Assembly (NCBI RefSeq): GCF_003319115.1
Contig: NZ_QOHF01000033.1
Coordinates: forward strand, 1-41,694
Direction: 5' to 3'
DNA from: Geodermatophilus sp. TF02-6
GTDB taxonomy: Bacteria; Actinomycetota; Actinomycetes; Mycobacteriales; Geodermatophilaceae
Length of the DNA stretch: 41,694 nucleotides
In this document: positions 1 to 8,317 of the stretch, piece after piece
Layout of the letters: each line of letters opens with the position of its first letter
How positions within the stretch are numbered: the first letter of the stretch is position 1
The notes under the pieces: generated by a model
Told to the model about the DNA's origin: nothing
What the model saw: only the letters and a program-made list of their open reading frames with translations
The model's database searches: none
Program-made: the position numbers and the translations under genes

Positions 1-106
1 CCCCGTCTCGCAGATCTCACGCTGGACATCAACGGTGTCGAGCGAGCAGGGCGATGACGAGGCGGCACCTCGGGCGCATCACCGACCCAACCAAGATCGG
101 TGACGG
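1..106. other. Left-edge intergenic region, no confident gene
   Basis: No complete gene is visible here. A reverse-strand ATG at 27-29 opens a frame running off the left edge (it begins MSSVRSARRG) and could be the first codons of a divergent gene, but ten residues are not enough to support it. A weak -10-like CAAGAT at 92-97 lies upstream of the next gene. Confidence 0.3.
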
Positions 107-1654
107 ATGGATGGTGCACCAGTGAGCCGCACGCAGCTGTCGCCGCAGCGCCGGCGCGCCGACCGCGCCCGGCTGGCCGACGAGGTCGTCGACGTGCTCG
201 TGGTCGGCGGCGGGCCGACCGGGGCCGGGGCCGCTCTCGACGCCGCCAGCCGCGGCCTGTCCGTCGGGCTGCTCGAGGCCGGCGACTGGGCGGCGGGCGC
301 CCGCGGCCGGCGGGGCACGCTCGTCCCCGCCGCCGGCTCCCCGGTGCTCGGGGAGGCGCCGCGCGAGCGCGCCCGGCTGGTCACGACCGCCGCGCCGCAC
401 CTGGTCCGGCCGCTGCCGCTGCTGCTGCCGCTGACCGGCCCCGCCTGGCGGTCGGCGCGCGCGGCCGGTGCCGCCCTCGACGTGCTCGGGCCGTCCGTCC
501 CCCGGGTCCTGTCCCGCCGGGCCGCGCTGGCGGCCTTCCCGGGGCTGCGCCCCGACGCCGTGGCCGGCGCCGTGCGCACCCGGGGAGCACGGGTCGACGA
601 CGTCCGCTACACCCTCGCCCTCGTGCGGACGGCGGCCGGCTACGGCGCCCGGGTGCTCTCCGCCGCCCGCGTGACCGGGCTGCTGCGCGACGGGGCCGGC
701 CCCCGGGCTGCGGTGGTGGGCGCGCGGGTCGTCGACGGCACCGACGGCTCGGCGTTCGCCGTGCGGGCCCGCAGCGTCGTGGTCGCCACGGCGGTCGCCA
801 CCGGCCCGCCGGAGGCCGTGGGCCTGGTGCTGCCGCGCTCGGCGATCGACGGCGGGGACCACCCCGACGGCGAGCGGCCGGGGCTGCTCCTGCCGTCGAC
901 CGCCGGCGTGCTGGCCGTCGTCCCCTGCGGGCAGCGGTGGGTCGTCACCGGCGCCGGCGCGGACGCCGGCGCCCTGCTCGCCCGGGTCGGCCGGGTGCTC
1001 ACCCGGCCGGTCCCCGCCGACCAGGTCGTGGGGATCTGCGCGGGGCCGGAGCCCACCGGCCGGCTCGCTCGGGAGCGGGCGGTCACCACGCCCGCCCCCG
1101 GGCTGGTGCACGTGGCCGACGGCGGCGTGGCGACCTACCGCAGGAGGGCGGCCGAGGCCGTCGACGCGGCGACCGCCGGGTTGCCCGGCGTGCCGCCGTC
1201 CCGGAGCGCCCACCTGCCGCTGGTGGGTGCGCGCCGCTGGGACGCCGTCCGCGACCGCGCGCCGGAGCTGGCCGCCGCCGGCGGCCTGCCCGAGGACGCC
1301 GTCGACCGGCTGCTGCACCGGCACGGCGACCGCGTCGGCGAGGTGCTCGACCTGGTCCGCGCCGACCCGGAGCTGGGTCGGCCGCTGCCAGGAGCGCCGG
1401 AGCACCTGGCCGCCGAGGTCGTGCACGCGGTCGCCGTCGAGGGGGCGCTGCACCTGGACGACGTCCTCACCCTGCGCCTGGGCCTGCCCACCGCTGCGGC
1501 GGACCGGGACGGCGGGTCCGGAGCCGCGGTCGCCGGGCTCGTGGCCGGCGTCCTCGGCTGGGACGCCGGGCGCACCGCGGCCGAGGTGGCCCGCCACCGG
1601 GCCCGCGTCGCGGCCGAGCGGCTCGGCGTCCCGGGCGCGCGCTCCGCGGTGTGA
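107..1654 (+). CDS. Degenerate GlpD-like FAD-dependent oxidoreductase
   Basis: This 515-residue protein resembles aerobic glycerol-3-phosphate dehydrogenase (GlpD), which oxidises glycerol-3-phosphate to DHAP at the membrane. It has a clear Rossmann FAD motif near residues 27-45 (VVGGGPTGAGAALDAASRG, then LLEAGD), a recognisable middle region (LLPSTAGVLAVVPCGQRWVV) and a GlpD-type helical C-terminal domain. Two family signatures are degraded. The stretch after LLEAGD, normally a TSSRSSKLIHGGLRYL-like FAD/substrate motif, reads ARGRRGTLVPAAGS. The GGKLTTYR motif has become DGGVATYRR. The fold is probably kept, but glycerol-3-phosphate oxidation is doubtful. ATG 107 follows a weak -10 (CAAGAT); GTG 122 is an alternative start. 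manA follows after 77 bp with its own promoter. Family assignment is fairly sure, activity is not. Confidence 0.75.
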   Translation: MDGAPVSRTQLSPQRRRADRARLADEVVDVLVVGGGPTGAGAALDAASRGLSVGLLEAGDWAAGARGRRGTLVPAAGSPVLGEAPRERARLVTTAAPHLVRPLPLLLPLTGPAWRSARAAGAALDVLGPSVPRVLSRRAALAAFPGLRPDAVAGAVRTRGARVDDVRYTLALVRTAAGYGARVLSAARVTGLLRDGAGPRAAVVGARVVDGTDGSAFAVRARSVVVATAVATGPPEAVGLVLPRSAIDGGDHPDGERPGLLLPSTAGVLAVVPCGQRWVVTGAGADAGALLARVGRVLTRPVPADQVVGICAGPEPTGRLARERAVTTPAPGLVHVADGGVATYRRRAAEAVDAATAGLPGVPPSRSAHLPLVGARRWDAVRDRAPELAAAGGLPEDAVDRLLHRHGDRVGEVLDLVRADPELGRPLPGAPEHLAAEVVHAVAVEGALHLDDVLTLRLGLPTAAADRDGGSGAAVAGLVAGVLGWDAGRTAAEVARHRARVAAERLGVPGARSAV

Positions 1655-1717
1655 CCCGAACGGGGCAGTGCACCGGGACGCGAGTGGTCCGACACACCCA
1701 CGCGCCCACTTCGCCAG

Positions 1718-1723
1718 TAGCCT
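1718..1723 (+). promoter_or_regulatory. -10 box of manA (leaderless)
   Basis: TAGCCT lies 5 nt before GTG 1729 and 8 nt before ATG 1732, placing the expected transcription start on the start codon. No Shine-Dalgarno sequence is present, which fits leaderless translation. Confidence 0.55.
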
Positions 1724-1731
1724 CGTCGGTG

Positions 1732-2907
1732 ATGTTGCAGCTCACCAGCGCGGTCCGCCACTACCCGTGGGGTAGCCGCACCGTCATACCCGAGCTGCTC
1801 GGCCGCGCCAGTCCCGCCGACCTCCCGCACGCGGAGCTGTGGATGGGTGCCCACCCCGACGAGCCGAGCGTGCTCGCCGACGGCCGGCCCCTCGACAAGG
1901 CCATCGCCGAGGAGCCCGAGCGGCTGCTGGGTGCCCCGGTCGTGGCGCGGTTCGGGCCGCGGCTGCCGTTCCTCATGAAGGTGCTCGCCGCCGACCGGCC
2001 GCTGTCCCTGCAGGCGCACCCCACCACCGAGCAGGCGGAGGCCGGGTACGCCGCCGAGGAGGCCGCGGGCATCCCGCAGACCGACCCGACCCGCACGTTC
2101 AAGGACCCCTGTCACAAGCCCGAGCTGATCCTGGCGCTGACCACGTTCGAGGCGCTGTGCGGCTTCCGGCCGGTCGAGGAGTCGCTGCACTGCCTGGCCA
2201 AGCTGCAGCTGCCCGAGCTCAAGCCGACGATCGCCGCCCTCGCCCGCCGCGGGCTGCGGGCGGCGATCCCGCAGCTGCTGGCCCTCTCCGGCGTGCGCCG
2301 CACCTCCCTGGTCGAGGCCGTGGCCGAGGCCGCGGCCCGGTTCGTGGCCGCGCACGACCCGGAGTTCATCAACACCTACCGGTGGGCCGCGAACCTGGCG
2401 GAGGCCTACCCCGGCGACCCGGGCGTGGTCGTCTCGCTGATGTGCAACCACCTCAAGCTGGCGCCGGGTGAGGCGGTGTTCCTGCCCGCCGGGAACCTGC
2501 ACGCCTACCTGTGCGGCGCCGGGGTCGAGGTCATGGCCAGCTCGGACAACGTGCTGCGCGGCGGCCTGACCGCCAAGCACGTCGACCTGGCGGCGCTGAT
2601 CGAGGTGCTCGACTTCACCGACGGCCGGGTGCCGGTCATCCACCCGGTCCTCGGGCCCGCTGGGCTGCGCTACCCGGTGCCGGTGGAGGACTTCGACCTC
2701 ACCCGCGTCCAGCTGGACGCGCAGGCCGGAGTCCTGACCACCCGCGGCCCGCAGATCCTGCTGTGCACCGAGGGGCAGGCGGTGCTGGCCGCGGCCGACG
2801 GCGAGCTGGTCGTGCGCAAGGGTGCGGCGGTGTTCGTCCCGGCCGGCGAGCCGGTGAGCGCGCGTGGCCCCGCCGTCCTCTACCGGAGCACCACGAACCT
2901 GCACTGA
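1732..2907 (+). CDS. manA: Mannose-6-phosphate isomerase, class I
   Basis: This zinc enzyme interconverts fructose-6-phosphate and mannose-6-phosphate in the cytosol, supplying GDP-mannose for actinobacterial mannosylated lipids and glycans. The 391-residue protein opens with the family N-terminus (AVRHYPWGSRTVIPELLG). It carries the metal-ligand motifs LSLQAHP (Gln and His), HKPELILAL (Glu) and AGNLHAYLCGAG (His), followed by the class I signature around SDNVLRGGLTAKHVD. Length is normal for the family. ATG 1732 is chosen; GTG 1729 directly before it is equally compatible with the leaderless promoter. The long open frame upstream in the same register overlaps the GlpD-like gene and is not part of manA. 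A strong hairpin follows the stop codon. Confidence 0.95.
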   Translation: MLQLTSAVRHYPWGSRTVIPELLGRASPADLPHAELWMGAHPDEPSVLADGRPLDKAIAEEPERLLGAPVVARFGPRLPFLMKVLAADRPLSLQAHPTTEQAEAGYAAEEAAGIPQTDPTRTFKDPCHKPELILALTTFEALCGFRPVEESLHCLAKLQLPELKPTIAALARRGLRAAIPQLLALSGVRRTSLVEAVAEAAARFVAAHDPEFINTYRWAANLAEAYPGDPGVVVSLMCNHLKLAPGEAVFLPAGNLHAYLCGAGVEVMASSDNVLRGGLTAKHVDLAALIEVLDFTDGRVPVIHPVLGPAGLRYPVPVEDFDLTRVQLDAQAGVLTTRGPQILLCTEGQAVLAAADGELVVRKGAAVFVPAGEPVSARGPAVLYRSTTNLH

Positions 2908-2912
2908 CACCT

Positions 2913-2941
2913 CGGCCCGGGGGCGTGTCGCTCCCGGGCCG
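2913..2941 (+). terminator. Hairpin terminator after manA
   Basis: A 12-bp stem (CGGCCCGGGGGC with GCTCCCGGGCCG, one G-U pair) closes on a 5-nt loop, GTGTC, six bases after the manA stop. There is no U-tract, as is common for actinobacterial terminators. Confidence 0.7.
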
Positions 2942-2967
2942 CGCCCGCGTCGCCCAGCATCGACCCC

Positions 2968-3885
2968 ATGGGTCCTGCTGAGCGCAGTTCCGTGTCCGTG
3001 CGTCCCGCCCCGGCACCCCGCCGGGTCCGCCGCGGGGGAGTGCTCGCCGCGCTGCTGCTCGTCCTGACCGGCTGCGGCCTGCTGCCCGAGTCCGGCGGCC
3101 CGCCGACCGGCGTCCTGGACGACGGCGCCGCGCAGCAGGCGATCGCCGCGGCGCCGCCGGGGTCCGCGCTGGCCACGCTGGGCGAGCTCGCGGTCAAGGG
3201 ACGCGCGCCGCGCACCGGCTACGAGCGGCAGCGCTTCGGCGAGGGCTGGGTCGACACCGACCACAACGGGTGCGACACCCGCAACGACGTCCTGGCCCGG
3301 GACCTGACCGACGAGACCCTCCGGCGCGGCAGTGACTGCGTGGTCGCCACCGGCACCCTGCACGACCCGTACTCCGGTCGCACCATCCGCTTCCGGCGGG
3401 GGGCCGACACCAGCGACGACGTGCAGATCGACCACGTCGTCGCGCTCTCCGACGCCTGGCAGAAGGGCGCCCAGGGCTGGGACACCGCCGAGCGCACCGC
3501 CTTCGCCAACGACCCGCTCAACCTGCTGGCCGTCGACGGCCCGCTCAACATGCAGAAGGGGGACGGCGACGCGGCGACCTGGCTGCCGCCGAACACCTCG
3601 TACCGGTGCGCCTACGTCGCCCGGCAGGTCGCGGTCAAGGCCGGCTACGGGCTGTGGGTGACCCGCGCCGAGCGCAACGCCGCGGCCACGGTGCTCTCCG
3701 ACTGCCCCGGCGAGCCGCTGCCCGGGAGCGGCGGCGGTGCGACGCCGCGGTCGGCACCCCCGGCGGAGGTCTCCTACGCCGACTGCGCCGCCGTCCGCGC
3801 GGCCGGGGCGGCGCCCATCCACCGGGGCGACCCGGGGTGGCGCGACACCTTCGACGGCGACGGGGACGGCGTCGGCTGCGAGTAG
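2968..3885 (+). CDS. Secreted lipoprotein with HNH nuclease and excalibur domains
   Basis: This 305-residue protein starts with an Arg-rich n-region, a hydrophobic stretch (VLAALLLVLTGC) and a lipobox whose Cys36 would be lipidated, so it should sit on the outer face of the membrane. The central part matches the DUF1524/GmrSD C-terminal HNH family: an Asp-His pair (IDHVVALSDAW, His156) followed by NDPLNLLAVDGPLNMQKGD. The C-terminus (about 270-305) is an excalibur calcium-binding domain ending in DGDGDGVGCE. Known relatives are extracellular nucleases, probably for DNA scavenging or defence; the substrate here is inferred. A -10-like CAGCAT at 2955-2960 lies 7 nt before ATG 2968, suggesting a leaderless start. 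Paired Cys residues in the exported part (CDTR, SDCVV) could form disulfides. Confidence 0.85.
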   Translation: MGPAERSSVSVRPAPAPRRVRRGGVLAALLLVLTGCGLLPESGGPPTGVLDDGAAQQAIAAAPPGSALATLGELAVKGRAPRTGYERQRFGEGWVDTDHNGCDTRNDVLARDLTDETLRRGSDCVVATGTLHDPYSGRTIRFRRGADTSDDVQIDHVVALSDAWQKGAQGWDTAERTAFANDPLNLLAVDGPLNMQKGDGDAATWLPPNTSYRCAYVARQVAVKAGYGLWVTRAERNAAATVLSDCPGEPLPGSGGGATPRSAPPAEVSYADCAAVRAAGAAPIHRGDPGWRDTFDGDGDGVGCE

Positions 3886-3908
3886 CGCGACGACCGGCCG
3901 AGCGCCCG

Positions 3909-3992
3909 GTGATCAGCTGACCTGGTCGTCCCGCGTCCTGGCTCACCGTCGACCGTGAGCCACGACGCTCGACGGTCAGCTGACCTGATCAC
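3909..3992. promoter_or_regulatory. Compound palindrome upstream of ahcY
   Basis: The 84-bp stretch contains GTGATCAGCTGACC at its left and GGTCAGCTGACCTGATCAC at its right, so outer GTGATCAG/CTGATCAC arms face each other while the CAGCTGACC core is repeated directly. GGTCAGCTGACC (3974-3985) is a perfect 12-bp palindrome. A further inverted repeat, GGCTCAC/GTGAGCC, lies between (3940-3946 and 3955-3961). It may be an operator pair for ahcY, or part of it may terminate the lipoprotein transcript. Confidence 0.5.
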
Positions 3993-4006
3993 GGCGGGCC
4001 GCCGCG

Positions 4007-4012
4007 TATCCT
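4007..4012 (+). promoter_or_regulatory. Candidate -10 box of ahcY
   Basis: TATCCT fits TANNNT. Transcription from it would give a leader of about 100 nt containing the hairpin at 4038-4096. No good -35 box is visible. Confidence 0.4.
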
Positions 4013-4037
4013 GGACGGCGGCACGAGCCCCGCCGAA

Positions 4038-4096
4038 GCCTCGGCGCGCTCGCTCTCCTCCGAGATCCCCCGACCGAGAGCGCTCGCCCCCGAGGC
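4038..4096 (+). promoter_or_regulatory. Long hairpin in the ahcY 5' leader
   Basis: GCCTCGG (4038-4044) pairs with CCGAGGC (4090-4096), and inside this GCTCTC (4052-4057) pairs with GAGAGC (4076-4081), leaving an 18-nt loop. The structure ends 21 nt before the start codon, just ahead of a GGAG ribosome-binding site at 4110-4113. It may be a cis-acting leader element; it does not match a riboswitch class I can recognise. Confidence 0.45.
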
Positions 4097-4117
4097 CGAG
4101 CGCGGACGTGGAGCGAC

Positions 4118-5593
<1,476 letters not shown>

Positions 5594-5597
5594 CGGC

Positions 5598-5770
5598 CGC
5601 GCTCCAGGGTCCCTCCGCCTGAGCGTGCGAGGCGTGGGGAGGAGCGTGGTCCTCCTGACGTCGCCAGGCTCGCGCCAGGCCCCGTCCAGAGGCTCGCCGC
5701 GAGCTTGCGAGTGGTGAGGAGGACGGAGTCCTCCTGCCTGCAGGGGGCGGCGGGACCCGGGACGGGGCCG
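5598..5770. repeat. Cluster of two or three palindromic hairpin elements
   Basis: This gap between ahcY and mtrA contains a diverged copy at about 5598-5656, a better copy at about 5678-5735 (starting GGCCCCGTCC, with the core CGCGAGCTTGCGAGTGG, ending GGACGGAGTCCTCCT) and a right half-element ending GGGACGGGGCC at 5770. The sequence belongs to the dispersed family described in the findings. No gene is seen in the gap. Confidence 0.75.
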
Positions 5771-5814
5771 CTCTCCTGGCGGGTGTCCCCGTTTCCGGCG
5801 CCGGTCAGCGCAGA

Positions 5815-6531
5815 ATGGTCGCCGTGCCACCCACTGTTCCCCACAACGGGTCCAGCCGCGGCCGCGTCCTGGTCGTCGACGACGACGCCGCCCTCGCCGA
5901 GATGCTCGGCATCGTGCTCCGCCGCGAGGGCTACGAACCGGCGTTCGTCTCCGACGGCAACCGGGCGGTGGGTGTCTTCCAGCAGACCCGCCCCGACATC
6001 GTGCTGCTCGACCTGATGCTGCCCGGCCGCAACGGCCTGCAGATCTGCCAGGACATCCGCGCCCAGTCGGCGGTGCCGATCGTCATGCTCACCGCCAAGG
6101 GCGACACGATCGACGTCGTCCAGGGGCTGGAGGCCGGCGCGGACGACTACGTCACCAAGCCGTTCAAGCCGGTGGAGCTGGTCGCCCGGGTGCGCGCGCA
6201 GCTGCGCCGGGGCGAGAGCGGGCAGGCGGAGAACCTCAGCATCGGCGACGTCCACATCGACGTCCCGGCGCACCAGGTGACCCGCGACGGCGTGCCGATC
6301 GGGCTGACCCCGCTGGAGTTCGACCTGCTGGTGGCGCTGGCCCGCAAGCCGCGTCAGGTGTTCACCCGTGAGCTGCTGCTCGAGCAGGTGTGGGGCTACC
6401 GGCACGCCGCCGACACCCGGCTGGTCAACGTCCACGTGCAGCGGCTGCGGGCCAAGATCGAGCAGGACCCGGAGCGGCCGGAGGTCGTGCTGACCGTGCG
6501 GGGCGTGGGCTACAAGGCGGGGCCACCGTGA
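5815..6531 (+). CDS. mtrA: Two-component response regulator MtrA
   Basis: MtrA is the OmpR/PhoB-type regulator of the actinobacterial MtrAB system, which controls cell division, peptidoglycan hydrolases and osmotic responses. The 238-residue protein has a receiver domain (VLVVDDDAALAEMLG; phospho-acceptor Asp66 in LLDLMLPG; conserved Lys in TKPFKP) and a C-terminal winged helix (LTPLEFDLLVALARKP, RLRAKIEQDPERPEVVLTVR). ATG 5815 gives the longest form. GTG 5824, 7 nt after a -10-like CAGAAT at 5811-5816, could be a leaderless start giving 235 residues. mtrB follows after 52 bp in the same operon. Confidence 0.95.
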   Translation: MVAVPPTVPHNGSSRGRVLVVDDDAALAEMLGIVLRREGYEPAFVSDGNRAVGVFQQTRPDIVLLDLMLPGRNGLQICQDIRAQSAVPIVMLTAKGDTIDVVQGLEAGADDYVTKPFKPVELVARVRAQLRRGESGQAENLSIGDVHIDVPAHQVTRDGVPIGLTPLEFDLLVALARKPRQVFTRELLLEQVWGYRHAADTRLVNVHVQRLRAKIEQDPERPEVVLTVRGVGYKAGPP

Positions 6532-6583
6532 CCGATCCGGCGAGGTCGCGCCGGGGGGTCGTGACGGCGGCCCGCCGACGGCC

Positions 6584-8317
6584 GTGACCGCGCAGCCGGC
6601 CGAGACCACCGCGGCACCCGCCGCGTCGGAGGCGCCGTCCTCCCCGGTCGAGGCGCCGGCCGCCCCGCGGGTCGCCCCGCGACGGGGGTCGGCGGGCCGT
6701 CTCCGGACCCTGCGCCGCAGTACCCGGCGGGCCCGTCGGGCGCTGCGTCGGCTGGGCGCCCGGGCGCTGCACGCCTGGCGGTCGTCGCTGCACGTGCGGA
6801 TCGGCGCGATCACGATGCTCGTCGCCGGGACCGTCGTGGTGATCGTGAGCCTGGTGCTGTTCAGCCAGATCCGCGACCAGCTGCTGTCGGTGAAGCGGCA
6901 GGCGGCCATCGACCAGGCCCAGGCCGGCGTGCTCTACGCGCAGAACGAGGTCGCGGGCATCGCCACCGGTGACGCCGCGAGCGTCCGCTCGACGCTGGAC
7001 CGCACCATCAAGCAGCTGCAGGAGCGCGGCAGCCCGGCCGGCGACTTCGAGGTCGTGATGGTCTACCGGAGCGGGGACACCGAGCGGCCGCCCGCGGTCA
7101 GCCAGCGCGGCCTCTACCCCGCGATCCCGGCCGAGCTGCGTGCCGACGTCGCCTCCGGCGGGCAGTTCTGGCAGTACGCGCGGGTGCCCGACGCCTCGGG
7201 GCAGCCGCGCCCGACGCTGCTCATCGGCGCCCCGGTGCCGACCGAGGCGTCCGCCACCGAGCGGATCGAGCTGTACTACGCCTTCCCCCTCGACCAGGAG
7301 CAGGAGAGCCTGTCGCTGTTCCGCAGCACGGTGGTGATCAGCGGCATCGCGCTCACCCTGTTCGTCGTGGGCATCGGCGTGCTGGTGACCCGGCTGGTCG
7401 TCGACCCGGTGCGGCGGGCCGCCGGGATCGCCCAGCGGCTGGCCGAGGGCCAGCTCGAGCAGCGGATGACGGTGCGCGGCGAGGACGACCTCGCCCGGCT
7501 GGCCACCAGCTTCAACGCCATGGCCGACAGCCTGCAGCGGCAGATCACCCAGCTGGAGGCGCTGTCGCAGCTGCAGCAGCGGTTCACCTCCGACGTCTCG
7601 CACGAGCTGCGGACGCCGCTGACCACGGTGCAGATGGCCGCCGACGTCCTGTACGAGTCCCGCGGCGACTTCCCGGGGCACGTGGCCCGCTCCGCGGAGC
7701 TGATGCACACCGAGCTCGACCGGTTCGAGGTGCTGCTGACCGACCTGCTGGAGATCAGCCGCTACGACGCCGGGGCGGCGGTCCTCGACTGGGAGCCCAC
7801 CGACCTGGGCGCGCTGGTGCGGCGGGTGGTGGGCGCGATGTCCGCGCTGGCCGAGCGGCACGGCTGCGCGCTGACCGTGACCGGTCCGGAGGCCGAGGTC
7901 ATCGCCGAGGTCGACGCCCGGCGGGTGGAGCGGGTCCTGCGCAACCTCGTCGGCAACGCGATCGAGCACGGCGCGGGCCGGCCGGTGGAGGTCACCTGGG
8001 CGGCCAACCGGACGGCGGCCGCGGTCACCGTCCGCGACCACGGGGTGGGGTTGTCCTCGGCCGAGGCCCAGCACGTGTTCGACCGGTTCTGGCGGGCCGA
8101 CCCGTCGCGGGTGCGGACCGTCGGCGGCAGCGGGCTGGGGCTGTCGATCAGCCTGGAGGACGCCCGGCTGCACGGCGGCTGGCTGCAGGTGTGGGGCCAG
8201 CCGGGGGTGGGGGCGCAGTTCCGGCTGACCCTGCCGCTGACCGCGGGAGCCGAGCTGACCAGCTCGCCGCTGCCGCTGCGGCCGGCGGTCGCCCGTCGTC
8301 CCGGGGTGCCCCGGTGA
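6584..8317 (+). CDS. mtrB: Sensor histidine kinase MtrB
   Basis: MtrB is the membrane kinase that phosphorylates MtrA. The 577-residue protein starts with an Ala/Pro/Arg-rich cytoplasmic tail, then TM1 (IGAITMLVAGTVVVIVSLVLF), an extracytoplasmic sensor region of roughly 140 residues, TM2 (ISGIALTLFVVGIGVLV), a HAMP domain (VDPVRRAAGIAQRLAEG), a HisKA helix with His340 in SDVSHELRTPLTT, and an HATPase domain with N box (RVLRNLVGNAIEHG), G1 (DHGVGL), F box (FDRFWRADPSR) and G2 (GGSGLGLS). All catalytic boxes are intact. GTG 6584 is the first plausible in-frame start. The stop overlaps the lpqB start by 4 bp (GTGA), so the two are translationally coupled. Confidence 0.96.
   Translation: MTAQPAETTAAPAASEAPSSPVEAPAAPRVAPRRGSAGRLRTLRRSTRRARRALRRLGARALHAWRSSLHVRIGAITMLVAGTVVVIVSLVLFSQIRDQLLSVKRQAAIDQAQAGVLYAQNEVAGIATGDAASVRSTLDRTIKQLQERGSPAGDFEVVMVYRSGDTERPPAVSQRGLYPAIPAELRADVASGGQFWQYARVPDASGQPRPTLLIGAPVPTEASATERIELYYAFPLDQEQESLSLFRSTVVISGIALTLFVVGIGVLVTRLVVDPVRRAAGIAQRLAEGQLEQRMTVRGEDDLARLATSFNAMADSLQRQITQLEALSQLQQRFTSDVSHELRTPLTTVQMAADVLYESRGDFPGHVARSAELMHTELDRFEVLLTDLLEISRYDAGAAVLDWEPTDLGALVRRVVGAMSALAERHGCALTVTGPEAEVIAEVDARRVERVLRNLVGNAIEHGAGRPVEVTWAANRTAAAVTVRDHGVGLSSAEAQHVFDRFWRADPSRVRTVGGSGLGLSISLEDARLHGGWLQVWGQPGVGAQFRLTLPLTAGAELTSSPLPLRPAVARRPGVPR

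Noticed and set aside
1..106. A divergent regulator gene starting at 29 on the reverse strand
   Set aside because: Only about ten codons are inside the window and no family can be recognised.
100..1728. An open frame that joins the region over the GlpD-like gene to manA, giving a 935-codon fusion
   Set aside because: The upstream part is Arg/Gly/Pro-rich shadow sequence overlapping the GlpD-like gene in another frame; manA homology begins exactly at 1732 behind its own -10 box.
4021..4117. A SAH or SAM riboswitch before ahcY
   Set aside because: The leader does form a strong hairpin, but I could not identify the conserved core bases of known SAH or SAM riboswitches. Kept only as an unassigned leader structure.
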